DNA from: a virus
DNA length: 42,674 nucleotides
Strand: one strand, 5' to 3'
Virus record (IMG/VR): IMGVR_UViG_3300040801_000885
Span: 1 to 42,674 of that record
In this document: positions 13,504 through 22,112 of the stretch, piece by piece
How positions within the stretch are numbered: the first letter of the stretch is position 1
Layout: every line of letters begins with the position of its first letter
The notes under the pieces: model-generated
What the model was told of the DNA's origin: nothing
The model's input: the letters and a program-made list of their open reading frames with translations, nothing else
The model's database searches: none
Made by a program: the position numbers and the translations under genes

Positions 13504-16445
13504 GGCACCCGCCTAAGCTCCACGTGAATCGTGCCGACCAGACCGTCATACCCCGAGCGGTCACTGGGGGCCATGTGAATCTGAGCCGACTCGACACGCA
13601 TCTCCTGAGTCTCGTCTTCCCCGTCGTCCGTGAAGTTGTTGTACACGTCCACCACTTCCCCGCTGTCTGCCGCCGCCATGATGAAGCGGATGGCAGTCTC
13701 AGGGTCGTAGTCCCACTCCTTGTTGTTCCGGCACTGGACATCCTTACGGCAGTTGAGGATGACAGCGTATACGTGGGGAGAGTTTGCAGGATAGAACCGC
13801 ACGGTGATGCGCGTGACCTTGAGGCGGTCCTCGTAGTTGCGCACGGGGTTCGTGTCGGCCAAGTCAACCCGCACCTGAACGGAGATACCCGACTTGCCGA
13901 TGTCGGCGTGGGTCACAACCTCTCCGTAAGCAGCGCTCTGACTCTCCATCACCTCGCCGTCCACGATGGGGGTGACGATGAGAGACTGCCCGGTCTTCAG
14001 CGGAGTGTGCTCGACGCTGGCCTTGACAAAGTACTTCTCGACGGAGCCCATATGGAAGGCGGATTCAGAGGTGACGAGGTAGCCACTCCCCGCCTGCTGC
14101 GCCTGATTGATGTAGGCCCACGAGTCGGCGGGGACCGGGATGATTGACGCACCCTGCGCCGAGGCGATACCCTTCATGCCCGTGGTGACGAGCACACCGC
14201 CCTCGTACTCTGGGGTGTAGGCCCCGGCGGGGGTGTACAACATCGAGTGCCAGCGGATGCGCTCCTTGTTCGTATCGGTGCGCGAGTCGCCCGGCCACCC
14301 TACGGACCACATGATTGTGTTCGGGTACTGCGCCGTGCGAAGCTGGTCGTAGGAGACAGACGCTCCCTCGATGTCGTTGATGAAGAGCTTGGCCCCGGTA
14401 GTGTTCCACACGAGGCGGCACTTCGTTTCAGCAGGAGCGGGGATGGACGCAGCTTGCAGGTAGAGGTACTCGTCAATGTCGCACCCAGCGTCGTCCGTGT
14501 AGCCGAGAGAGAAGCGATGCGTGGTCACAGTCGAGCCCGAGATTAGGCCCTGCATTTTGACCCGAATCTCCTTCGTGTCGAGCCCGACGACCACGGTACC
14601 GGCAGCCGACTTCAGGTTGCTGACCGTGAACTCCAGCATCCCGCTCTCAGAGGGCATCTCGATAACGTCAACCGGGTCTGTGCCAGCCACAAGCTTAGCC
14701 CTTATCCACTTGCCAGCATCGCAGCCCCACTGGACCCACGAGTCGTCGTCGGCCCAGTCGAGCGTGAGGTTCGGGGATGTGGATTGCCCAACGGAAATCC
14801 AGTCCTGCCCCTCCGGGTACTCAGCGCCAGCGGAGTTCGGGTTGTCGCAGGCCACGTAGTCGTTGACCCCGCTACCGTAGCGGGCAGACCAGAAGTCAGC
14901 TTCCCCGGCGCTCACGACGAACCCCGGAGCAGTCTCCTCGTAGGGGTCGATGTCCTCAGTCACACCAGAGAACTCGTTGCTTGGGGTCTGCGCGTAGTAG
15001 TAGTACCCGCCGGTCACCACGTTGTACAGGTAGGTGTCCTCGTTGGCGAGGCAGAGGATGTGAGGGCCAGCGCTAGAGAGCCCCTTGATACGGGAGTCAC
15101 TTGCGTTCTTGATGCGGAACAGGCGGGCAACCACGTTGTTAGCGCCCACGATGTACAGTGCTCCCTCGTAGCGGGGCCGCTCTGAATCGTGCGCCGTGGT
15201 GGCCAGAGTGTCTATGTACCCCCCGGCGTATAGCGAGCCAAGGTGGCCGATAACATCGGAGAGGATGAAGCCGTCAGGCATGTTGGAGACTAGCTCAAAC
15301 ATGTTCTCGCTGGAGTGCTGGACCCGATAGATGGAAGACTTGGTGCCGTCGGTCACGCCCCAGTACACGTAGTTCCCGATGGACGACAGGCCAGCCGTGT
15401 CCATGCGTGGGGTAAGGGCACCGGCCAGAGAGATGGGAGTGAAGACGCCGCCGCTGGTGAAGTAGCCCACCGTGGTGCGCGTAGACGCCGCGTTCCGGTC
15501 CTGAGCACCGTACATGTAGCCGCCGCAGAAGTGCAGGGCAACGATGTTCACGTCCGTGGACCACTCTGTCCATGCGTCAGCGGTCGGCTTGCCGCGCCAC
15601 ACCGAACCACAGTCGCTACCGGGGTCGTGGAACGAGGCGTAGACGTACTCGCCGTCCGTTGCGATAGCCGTGCAGTTCTCGCTGGGCTCCTCGTCCGTGC
15701 CTCCAAGGGTCACGGGCTGCCAGCGCAGGGCAATCCACGGCTCCAGCTTGCGGTGTGTGGTCGCCGTAGTGTTGCCGTAGCCACGGGAGACAGTGATGCC
15801 GTCGGTCGTCACCTCCGTGACCAGCACAGCCTCGCCAGTCTCAGGAGCGAAGAGGACATCCCCGGCTGTAACGGTGAAGCTGGCCGTGATATCGCCAAGC
15901 GACAGGTCAACGTCGGTCAGGTTGGAGAGGAGGAGGTCGGTGTCGTCAACAGCACCGAGATACCAGTCATCCGCGCTTCCCGATGCCAAGGAAACGCGGA
16001 GCAGGTAGCGCAGACTGTCGGGATTCCCCGTAGTCTCAGGGGTGAACGAGGCCCAGAACGTGCCAAGAGCGAACCCGGCGACGTTCAGGATGTCAGTGTT
16101 GTCGAACACGAGGCTCCGGGGGCCTAGCTCAAACTCCCCCTCCTCCGAGGCGTCGATGTTCCTCGACTTCCAGAACGCGCTCTCAATCGCCTCAGCGTGG
16201 TCGTAGCTCTTCTGCCCGGCACCACCGTTCCAGTTGTTCACCTCGATGGGGTACGGGGGTGCGGCGTCACGAGCGGTGAAGCTTCCGCCAGCCTGAGCCA
16301 GAGCGGTGGAGGTAGAGACAGGGACATCCGGGGGCTTGGACACAATCTTCATCGGAGACTCAGAGCCCTCGTTCCACAAGCACATGTACCCGACCGAGCC
16401 ACCATCCCGACGGTGAATGATGAGGTCGTATTTGCTACTCGCCAT
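13500..16445 (-). CDS. Large tail or receptor-binding structural protein, 981 aa
   Basis: ATG 16445 follows GAGAGGTGAG. The protein begins MASSKYDLIIHRRDGGSVGY. The middle (about residues 260-500) has repeated blade-like sequences (NYVYWGVTDG, SLYAGGYIDT, GALYIVGANN) that look like a beta-propeller. The segment about 590-760 (FSLGYTDDAGC, RLVWNTTGAKLFINDIEG) looks like a concanavalin/laminin-G jelly roll that could bind glycans. Its position next to the collar protein suggests a tail fibre or receptor-binding subunit. Fold names are my reading of the sequence pattern, not a search result. Confidence 0.7.
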   Translation of the reverse strand: MASSKYDLIIHRRDGGSVGYMCLWNEGSESPMKIVSKPPDVPVSTSTALAQAGGSFTARDAAPPYPIEVNNWNGGAGQKSYDHAEAIESAFWKSRNIDASEEGEFELGPRSLVFDNTDILNVAGFALGTFWASFTPETTGNPDSLRYLLRVSLASGSADDWYLGAVDDTDLLLSNLTDVDLSLGDITASFTVTAGDVLFAPETGEAVLVTEVTTDGITVSRGYGNTTATTHRKLEPWIALRWQPVTLGGTDEEPSENCTAIATDGEYVYASFHDPGSDCGSVWRGKPTADAWTEWSTDVNIVALHFCGGYMYGAQDRNAASTRTTVGYFTSGGVFTPISLAGALTPRMDTAGLSSIGNYVYWGVTDGTKSSIYRVQHSSENMFELVSNMPDGFILSDVIGHLGSLYAGGYIDTLATTAHDSERPRYEGALYIVGANNVVARLFRIKNASDSRIKGLSSAGPHILCLANEDTYLYNVVTGGYYYYAQTPSNEFSGVTEDIDPYEETAPGFVVSAGEADFWSARYGSGVNDYVACDNPNSAGAEYPEGQDWISVGQSTSPNLTLDWADDDSWVQWGCDAGKWIRAKLVAGTDPVDVIEMPSESGMLEFTVSNLKSAAGTVVVGLDTKEIRVKMQGLISGSTVTTHRFSLGYTDDAGCDIDEYLYLQAASIPAPAETKCRLVWNTTGAKLFINDIEGASVSYDQLRTAQYPNTIMWSVGWPGDSRTDTNKERIRWHSMLYTPAGAYTPEYEGGVLVTTGMKGIASAQGASIIPVPADSWAYINQAQQAGSGYLVTSESAFHMGSVEKYFVKASVEHTPLKTGQSLIVTPIVDGEVMESQSAAYGEVVTHADIGKSGISVQVRVDLADTNPVRNYEDRLKVTRITVRFYPANSPHVYAVILNCRKDVQCRNNKEWDYDPETAIRFIMAAADSGEVVDVYNNFTDDGEDETQEMRVESAQIHMAPSDRSGYDGLVGTIHVELRRVP

Positions 16446-16448
16446 ATC

Positions 16449-17414
16449 TCACCTCTCATTCTCCCTCATGATGGTTCCAAGCTCGTTCATCCGCTTGCTT
16501 TCCGAAGACAAAGATGCTACACTCTTACCTTGTAGTCTTTGTCTTGTAGTATTCATACCACCAACCCTCTTGAACCTGTTACCTTTGATATCGTACTCTA
16601 GCTCAAACTCTTGAGATACAAACTCTCTTATGTCATAGAGAAGTTCAAAGGTCTTACTTACTGCACTAGAGAGTATATCATAGGTTGCCTCAAAAGTTTT
16701 GGAGACAAACTCCCTGATACTGTAAGTAGGGGTGAACTCCTTGGATACGAACTCCCTGATGTCATAGCCCAGAGAGAAGCTTTTGTCAATGGGCGTGAGC
16801 GATACGAGCGTTCCGATTCCGATAGACCACCCACCGGCTATCACCGCCGAACTTACGGTCACCTGAGCGTTGTCCATCTCCGTGACGCCGCCCTCCCACG
16901 CCATATCCCCGAAGGCCATCCAGAAATCCGCCGTGGTATTGCCGTAGTCCAGCCGCTCCGTTAGCCCGAGCAGGGACAAATCGTGGGCCTTGATGGTGGT
17001 ACCGTACTCTCCCCCGCAAACAAGAACTATCGGAGACTGCATGTCAACATTGTCCACGCGCCAGCGCGACTCTGAGTTGGCATTCTGCCAGTCGTCTATG
17101 GTTTCCACGGTGAGGTTGTCCCCGGTGTAGACGACGGCCCCGATGGCACCCTTCGCGGAAGAACCCCACACCCATGAGAGGGTCCCGATATCGCCAGCCT
17201 CAAGGACCTTGTAGAAGAGCACGCGGTAGTACCCAGCCTCCTTATCAACCCTAGTCCACCCGCTAGGGGCTGAGGATGTAGCTCCTACTGGGTCGCGGAG
17301 AGTGTGAATCTGAACGAAGGCAAGGTCGCCAACGCTGCACTCAGAGAAGTCCAGAGAGTACGTGGTCGTGGAGGACGATAGGGTCCCCTCGATAGCTCTG
17401 GAGAAGGACCCCAT
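16449..17414 (-). CDS. Tail-associated protein with YDIREFVSK repeats, 321 aa
   Basis: ATG 17414 overlaps the previous stop (TAATG). Residues 1-205 are beta-rich, possibly a jelly-roll domain (STTTYSLDFSECSVGDLAFV). Residues about 212-281 contain five tandem 14- or 15-residue repeats built on a hydrophobic F-x3-Y-D-I-R-E-F-V-S-K pattern. A basic C-terminal segment follows. Similar repeats occur in some phage and prophage virion proteins, where they may form elongated stalks. It sits directly upstream of the 981-residue protein, so a fibre or connector role is likely. Function is inferred. Confidence 0.7.
   Translation of the reverse strand: MGSFSRAIEGTLSSSTTTYSLDFSECSVGDLAFVQIHTLRDPVGATSSAPSGWTRVDKEAGYYRVLFYKVLEAGDIGTLSWVWGSSAKGAIGAVVYTGDNLTVETIDDWQNANSESRWRVDNVDMQSPIVLVCGGEYGTTIKAHDLSLLGLTERLDYGNTTADFWMAFGDMAWEGGVTEMDNAQVTVSSAVIAGGWSIGIGTLVSLTPIDKSFSLGYDIREFVSKEFTPTYSIREFVSKTFEATYDILSSAVSKTFELLYDIREFVSQEFELEYDIKGNRFKRVGGMNTTRQRLQGKSVASLSSESKRMNELGTIMRENER
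16572..16787 (-). repeat. Coding tandem repeat (five 14-15 aa units)
   Basis: The region encodes YDI/YSI motifs at residues 217, 231, 245, 260 and 274 of the 321-aa protein, a period of 14, 14, 15 and 14 residues (42-45 bases). The DNA is clearly more A/T-rich than the genes on either side. The unit reads roughly xFxxxYDIREFVSK. The third unit has diverged (YDILSSAVSK). Confidence 0.8.
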
Positions 17415-17932
17415 TACGCCCCTTCGCTACTGTCGCCCTGTACCTTGATGGTGAAGGCGTTGCCATCCTTGGCTGACGCCGATGCAGACACGATACGCTT
17501 TATCCAGATGGGATAGTTGTCGTCCTCGTCCAGAGTGCCAAGCTCCAGACCACTCGCATAGTCGGTGCAGGCAGCGGAGAATGTGACGGCGGGGTCAGGA
17601 GCCGTGTTCTCGTCGGCAATCGTATCGGCCGTGCCGTTCTTCCCAGCAAGGTCGAGCCCGATTTGAACCGTGTCATCAGTAGACGTAGTGTTGGCCTCAA
17701 TCCACACCTTCGCATTCTGGTATCCGTCAGCGTTGGAGTCCTCGTTCACGATGTACACGCAACGGTAGTCGGTCATGCCAGCAAGGCCCTCTGCACCGGA
17801 CACCGTGTCGAAGAGAGTCGAGAGGGTGACGGCGGTAGTGGACATCGCCCCGCCAAGGGACGCTGCCGGGTCTTCGTTCGCTGCTCCACCGGAGAGGTAG
17901 AGCTTGATGTTGTCAGCGCTAATCATTGCCAT
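17414..17932 (-). CDS. Virion structural protein (probable), 172 aa
   Basis: Start at ATG 17932 with upstream GAGGGGGTGAC. The sequence is beta-rich, acidic and Ala/Thr/Gly-rich with few basic residues (NIKLYLSGGAANEDPAASLG, TDDTVQIGLDLAGKNG), as expected for a phage virion protein. Its place between the head-tail connector candidate and tail genes supports this. No family recognised. Confidence 0.65.
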   Translation of the reverse strand: MAMISADNIKLYLSGGAANEDPAASLGGAMSTTAVTLSTLFDTVSGAEGLAGMTDYRCVYIVNEDSNADGYQNAKVWIEANTTSTDDTVQIGLDLAGKNGTADTIADENTAPDPAVTFSAACTDYASGLELGTLDEDDNYPIWIKRIVSASASAKDGNAFTIKVQGDSSEGA

Positions 17933-17943
17933 GTGTCACCCCC

Positions 17944-18801
17944 TCAGATTCGGTTGACTCGTGGAGACTTGCGGGCACGAGCCAAGGCAATCTCAGCCAG
18001 CCCCCTGTAGTCAGCGGCGATACGCTGAATCTCGTAAATCTTGGGCACGTTGCTACCCTCGACATTGAAGAAGCGGTTAGAGCGAGCCCGCTGCCCAAGC
18101 TGCGATTCGATGAGATGGGCACAGGCGAGCCACACAACGCCCCACTTAGCCTGCGTGGGAATGCCCTGCTCCTCCATCGTGAGCGCATCCGTGTCGTCAA
18201 CCGGGATGTCATCGGTAAGCTCCGTCAACTGCTTGACGTAGTGCAACCGATAGGTACCCGAGCCTTCGGGCTGATAGAGGATGAGCGTCCCGGTGAACTC
18301 GTCTTCCTCCACATCCCACTGTCGGACGCGCTTCGGGGCCGACGTACTGTCGGCAAGGTGCTCCACCCGGAAGAGGTAGGCACAGTCGTCGGGAAGCTCG
18401 TAGCGGTAGGTGGTCGCATCGGCTGTCACGGAGTCCGTGTCGATGACCACCTGATGAAACTCTGCCCACACCTCCAGCAGGGCCTCGTTGATGGCCGCGT
18501 TCACGTCGTCCTCTGGGTAGCGGATGTGCTGGTAGGCCACCCAAATCTCCGCATCCTCAGCCGGGGCGGTTGCGAATGTCGCAACCCCTACCGGGCAGTC
18601 AACAGTCGGAGTAACAGCAGCAGAGGCGACCGTGCAGTCAAGGGAATCCTCTACGATATTCGCATGGGGAAGCTCCCAGATGGCCGACACGCCGTCGCCT
18701 GTGGCTGTAGCTGTAGCTGGAACGGCGTAGTTGTGGAGCTTGGCGTTGACCAGAGTCCTCAGGTCAGACAGCGCCGTTGCCCCGTCAGCAATGGTCAACA
18801 T
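17944..18801 (-). CDS. Probable head-tail connector or adaptor protein, 285 aa
   Basis: ATG 18801 has GAGGGGGTGAG upstream. The segment EDDVNAAINEALLEVWAEFH, then TTYRYELPDDCAYLFRVEHL, is the pattern seen in many connector (neck) proteins, in which a helix with 'AINEAL' leads into a beta-structured domain. The C-terminus has a long helix with LACAHLIESQLGQRAR. In short-tailed phages this position often holds the adaptor that seals the portal. The fold is inferred from the motif and synteny. Confidence 0.6.
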   Translation of the reverse strand: MLTIADGATALSDLRTLVNAKLHNYAVPATATATGDGVSAIWELPHANIVEDSLDCTVASAAVTPTVDCPVGVATFATAPAEDAEIWVAYQHIRYPEDDVNAAINEALLEVWAEFHQVVIDTDSVTADATTYRYELPDDCAYLFRVEHLADSTSAPKRVRQWDVEEDEFTGTLILYQPEGSGTYRLHYVKQLTELTDDIPVDDTDALTMEEQGIPTQAKWGVVWLACAHLIESQLGQRARSNRFFNVEGSNVPKIYEIQRIAADYRGLAEIALARARKSPRVNRI

Positions 18802-18812
18802 AGCTCACCCCC

Positions 18813-19244
18813 TCAGATGAACGTGCCGGAAACAGAGAAGGTGACGCTCTGACCGTGCAGGCCAGCATCGACCAGCGTGTACCGGGAGCGGACCACGGGG
18901 CCGAAGACATACGGCCGGGTAGCGCCAGCGGCAGCATCGGCGGTCACAACGAAGGGAGTGGCGGCGGTGTAGGTAGAGGCGTCGAGAACGGCGATGAACT
19001 TTCCAGCCGCAGCGTTACCGGCCACCTGAGTGAAGTGCGCGGCGTTCATCCACGTGACCCCATCGGGGGCGAGAACGTCAATGAACACGTCAAGCGTGTC
19101 GCCAGCCGCACCATCGGTGGCGCTCACGTTGAGCAGGAAGATTGCCTTCTGCCAAACGGAGGAGAAGGACGGGCTGACGCTGTTCGCTACCGCGACATCG
19201 CGCTCAGCAAGGGAGAAGAATGTTTTGTTTCTCGGTGCAGACAT
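18813..19244 (-). CDS. Virion structural protein (probable), 143 aa
   Basis: ATG 19244 overlaps the preceding gene by 41 bases. The protein is beta-rich and Ala/Val/Thr-rich with no strongly basic part (FSLAERDVAVANSVSP, FVVTADAAAGATRPYVFG), typical of a small virion or decoration protein. No family recognised. Confidence 0.65.
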   Translation of the reverse strand: MSAPRNKTFFSLAERDVAVANSVSPSFSSVWQKAIFLLNVSATDGAAGDTLDVFIDVLAPDGVTWMNAAHFTQVAGNAAAGKFIAVLDASTYTAATPFVVTADAAAGATRPYVFGPVVRSRYTLVDAGLHGQSVTFSVSGTFI

Positions 19245-19827
19245 CGGAACCTCCTAGTTCGCTGTCTTCATGAAGCCGCAGCTTGTCGTCTTCCAGATGA
19301 GCCAGCGCCACGGCGATTAGCTCCTTGCGCTCAAACTCCTTGATTGTGTTGTACAGACGCCCGGGCCTATCGAGCGCGTGCTGCCACCATTCCACAGTGG
19401 CCAGCGTGCAGCCTAGCTCGTAGGCGAGGTTCCCCTTGCGGTTGTAGCTCTCTCGCCACGGGACACCGTGACAGAGGAAGTGCTCGTCCCCCCGGTTCTT
19501 TCTCATGGTGGCGAGGATATCATGCCCCACCGGGGGAATCACGTCAATCTCCAGCGAGAGCACATCATCGTAGCCAGAGGCAGCGTTGATGATGGTCTGC
19601 CAAGCCACGTTGATTTGCTCGCTGCACATCTTGTGGTGCCCCACCCACTCTAGTTCAGGGGGCTCGTAGAAGACCACCGGGATACCATACGACTGTACGA
19701 TATTCGCATACTCTTCCTCGCCCCGCTCCATCGCTACGAGGCGCTCATACTGAGAGGTGGCGGCAGCCCAGCGCGGGAGCGCATAATGCTTGCACTCGGC
19801 GTGCGGGGCTGCCACCAGCGTTCTCAC
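19204..19827 (-). CDS. Glycosyltransferase-like protein, 207 aa (GTG start)
   Basis: GTG 19827 overlaps the upstream stop. The sequence MRTLVAAPHAECKHYALPRW, and then DDVLSLEIDVIPP about 100 residues in, has a nucleotide-sugar-transferase look: an E-x-D motif after a beta strand, as in GT-A enzymes, where it binds the divalent metal. The C-terminal part (YNRKGNLAYELGCTLATVEW) also fits. It may add sugars to virion proteins or cell-surface glycans. Lying inside the structural operon makes virion glycosylation an attractive guess. The family match needs a profile search. Confidence 0.5.
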   Translation of the reverse strand: MRTLVAAPHAECKHYALPRWAAATSQYERLVAMERGEEEYANIVQSYGIPVVFYEPPELEWVGHHKMCSEQINVAWQTIINAASGYDDVLSLEIDVIPPVGHDILATMRKNRGDEHFLCHGVPWRESYNRKGNLAYELGCTLATVEWWQHALDRPGRLYNTIKEFERKELIAVALAHLEDDKLRLHEDSELGGSDVCTEKQNILLPC

Positions 19828-20057
19828 TTCGGCGTCTTCTTCACGACGCGCTTGGTCACTTTCTTCATGACCGGCTTGGCCTTCGGCTTTGCCATTACCT
19901 TCTTCTTCGTCTTGACACTAGCCTTGGCCTTCATCTCCGCAGCCTTCAGGGCACGCGGGTTCTTCTTCAGGTCCTTTGCACCGCCAACCTGAGCCCCAAG
20001 GTACATGCCCTTCCGCTTCTGCGCGAGGGTCGGCTTCTTAGCCTTCGGTTTCGCCAT
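19824..20057 (-). CDS. Lys/Ala/Pro-rich basic protein, 77 aa
   Basis: ATG 20057 is chosen because GGAGGAGG lies 6 bases upstream; an ATG two codons earlier lies right against that site. The sequence MAKPKAKKPTLAQKRKGMYL, with a C-terminal run of KPKAKPVMKKVTKRVVKK, is extremely lysine-rich, with many Ala and Pro, like histone H1 tails. It probably binds nucleic acid, perhaps packaged DNA or RNA, in the virion or during assembly. That role is an inference. Confidence 0.7.
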   Translation of the reverse strand: MAKPKAKKPTLAQKRKGMYLGAQVGGAKDLKKNPRALKAAEMKAKASVKTKKKVMAKPKAKPVMKKVTKRVVKKTPK

Positions 20058-20178
20058 GCTCATCCTCCTCCAGAACCTCCAAGCACCAGTCAATCGTCTG
20101 GATTGCGCCAGCGCAGGCGTTCATGTCGGCTTCAGTCTTAGCTCGCTGAGCCAAGAGGATTTCCCGGGTCAACTCCAT
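20038..20178 (-). CDS. Small hypothetical protein, 46 aa
   Basis: ATG 20178 overlaps the previous gene's stop (TAATG) and the frame ends at 20038, overlapping the Lys-rich gene by 20 bases. The peptide is helical (MELTREILLAQRAKTEADMN) and ends in a very acidic stretch. Its 3' end includes the ribosome-binding site of the next gene, so the two are probably coupled. Confidence 0.6.
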   Translation of the reverse strand: MELTREILLAQRAKTEADMNACAGAIQTIDWCLEVLEEDEHGETEG

Positions 20179-20783
20179 TAGTCGCCCGGAGTGTCGGTAG
20201 TGACCATCAGCCAGTACGAGGTGCCAGCGTCATCGATAATCTTGATGCCGTGAGTGGCAGCCGCGTCGGCGTGACGGGCAACGAACATGTCCGTGGCAGC
20301 CGCCGTCTTCGCGCCGGGAGCCGGGAGGTTGAGCAGGTTGACAAGCTCAGTCGCACCGGAGTGGCTCACGCGAATGAACGCGCTGGCCGCACTGATGGTG
20401 GCCCCGGTGACGATGTTGTCATCAAGCTGGAGAGCAGCAAGCGTGCCGCCCGGGGTGGGCGTGGTGCCCGCAACCTCAAGCGTGGCCCTGATAGCGTTCA
20501 GAGCGCCGCTCACGGTCTTCCCAGAGGCAACCCTGCCGGTCGCATGGAGCGCGTTGATGGTACCGCCGGTCGCGCAGAGCAGACCGTTGGCGATACCCCT
20601 CAGGCGCATAGTCTCGCCCGAGCCAGCGCCAGTGAAGTCAAGGTCGGCGTAGACTCCACGCACGTCGCCCGAAGAGCCAGCGTGCCGGAAATACTGCCGC
20701 CCAAAGATGTGAGCCCCACTGGCCGAGATGGGCCGGTTAGAGCTACCGAGATTGATGCCTGCAACCTTAGGACCATAGGCCAT
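20178..20783 (-). CDS. Virion structural protein (head decoration or minor capsid candidate), 201 aa
   Basis: ATG 20783 is preceded by AAAGGAGC. The protein is beta-rich, Ala/Gly/Thr-rich and contains few charged residues (INLGSSNRPISASGAHIFG, GVYADLDFTGAGSG), like capsid decoration or head fibre proteins. It directly follows the major capsid gene and a stable hairpin, where decoration genes are common. No family recognised. Confidence 0.6.
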   Translation of the reverse strand: MAYGPKVAGINLGSSNRPISASGAHIFGRQYFRHAGSSGDVRGVYADLDFTGAGSGETMRLRGIANGLLCATGGTINALHATGRVASGKTVSGALNAIRATLEVAGTTPTPGGTLAALQLDDNIVTGATISAASAFIRVSHSGATELVNLLNLPAPGAKTAAATDMFVARHADAAATHGIKIIDDAGTSYWLMVTTDTPGD

Positions 20784-20812
20784 AAGATGCTCCTTTCGTT
20801 CGGCTTTGGGCC

Positions 20813-20830
20813 GGGGGGCCGAAGCCCCCC
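20813..20830 (-). promoter_or_regulatory. UUCG hairpin downstream of the capsid gene
   Basis: On the minus-strand RNA the sequence GGGGGGC-UUCG-GCCCCCC makes a 7-bp G/C stem capped by an extra-stable cUUCGg tetraloop. It lies between the capsid stop (20855) and the next start (20783). No T-run follows, so it is more likely an RNA-end or processing stabiliser or partial terminator than a full terminator. Confidence 0.65.
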
Positions 20831-20854
20831 AGCCCTCAGACGATTAGACTAGGC

Positions 20855-22093
20855 TCAGAGCCAAGTCAGGTAGGTCATTGCGGCGTGGGCGTGACCCGGG
20901 TCGATGACCTCCAGCGTGTGCTCACCGAGCGTGCGCTGGTAGTAGATGTCATCGCCGTTGGGCGAAGCCGTACCCTTGCCCCACTCCTGCTTCTCAAACG
21001 GGCGGAAGGGGCGGACAGCCGTCTTCTGCGGGTTCACGAGGAACAGGTGCCCCTTCTGGATGAGGGGGTCAGCGATAACCTCAGCCTCAAAGCCAAGGTC
21101 ACTGACGAAGCGAGTGACGTACCGACCGACGCGGCCTTCCTCCCACGAGGTGCGAACCTTGTCCGCCTCCCACGAGGAGATAACCTGCTGCGAGACACCA
21201 CTCGTCAGAATCTTGTAACCCTCTGACGGGTCGGCACCATTGAGCCACAGCTTGTAGAAGAGCGCGTTCAGAGCATCCGCAGTCAGCGACGTGGTAGTGT
21301 AGTCAACCAGCGGATTGGTCGAGGAGATGTTGTCAACGAGGAAGTCAAGGAACCCCTTGCTGGAGCGGATGACGGTATCGCTACCGACCGCCGTCGCGGC
21401 GTTGAAGCCGTAGAGGATTTGACTCAGAGTCTCGTTCTTGAGCTGCAACAGCTCGCGCTGGTACTGACGCTCAAGGTCGTTCGACACAATCTCCATCGAG
21501 CGAGCAAGCTGGGAGCCAGTGGCCTCAAGCTTGATGCTCTGGATGGCCGTGTAGTTCTCCAGAATCGTACGCGACTTGTACAGGTTCACGTCGTCAGTCG
21601 CCTTCGACCCTTCCTGCTTGTTGCTGAACAGCACGCGGTACTTGTCAGCGGCGGTGTGCGCAGCCGAGCCGGTACCGGAGTTGAACGCGCCCGCATCGCG
21701 GACGACAGTCAGGGCGTCGGTCGAGACAGCGGTGACCTGAAGAAGCTCGTCACGCTGGTACGTACCAATCGGGGTAGCGCGGGTAGCGTTCACCAGAATG
21801 GCACCGACCGGGACCTTGGCACCCTCGCCAGAGGCCACGTTCAGGACAGTCTCACTCGTGCCGTCCTCAACCTCGTCGCCACCAGCATCGTTAGTCTCGG
21901 TGACGAAGATGGTCGGGGCCGCGAGCGACATCCACTCGTGACGGTTCTGGTCAATCTTCGGACCCATAGGGAAAATCTCCAGAGCCCGGGCCTTGGCCCA
22001 CATAGCATCCCAAAGGATGTTGTTGATGCTCCGACCCTGAGTTCGGTCGGTGACATCGAAGCTAGCATAGGACCCTGCGACAGGGATAGCCAA
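20855..22093 (-). CDS. Major capsid protein (SU10-like family, probable), 412 aa
   Basis: TTAGTTAGG and AAGGAGG precede the start at ATG 22093. The protein begins MAIPVAGSYASFDVTDRTQG and has the alternating beta and helix composition of an HK97-fold capsid. The block LYKSRTILENYTAIQSIKLE, then GSQLARSMEIVSNDLERQYQRELL, resembles the family named after phage SU10, which infects Escherichia and is short-tailed. The gene follows a scaffold-like gene and a tRNA and has its own upstream and downstream RNA hairpins. The fold is inferred from position and pattern. Confidence 0.8.
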   Translation of the reverse strand: MAIPVAGSYASFDVTDRTQGRSINNILWDAMWAKARALEIFPMGPKIDQNRHEWMSLAAPTIFVTETNDAGGDEVEDGTSETVLNVASGEGAKVPVGAILVNATRATPIGTYQRDELLQVTAVSTDALTVVRDAGAFNSGTGSAAHTAADKYRVLFSNKQEGSKATDDVNLYKSRTILENYTAIQSIKLEATGSQLARSMEIVSNDLERQYQRELLQLKNETLSQILYGFNAATAVGSDTVIRSSKGFLDFLVDNISSTNPLVDYTTTSLTADALNALFYKLWLNGADPSEGYKILTSGVSQQVISSWEADKVRTSWEEGRVGRYVTRFVSDLGFEAEVIADPLIQKGHLFLVNPQKTAVRPFRPFEKQEWGKGTASPNGDDIYYQRTLGEHTLEVIDPGHAHAAMTYLTWL

Positions 22094-22112
22094 TGCGACA
22101 CCTCCTTAGTTA

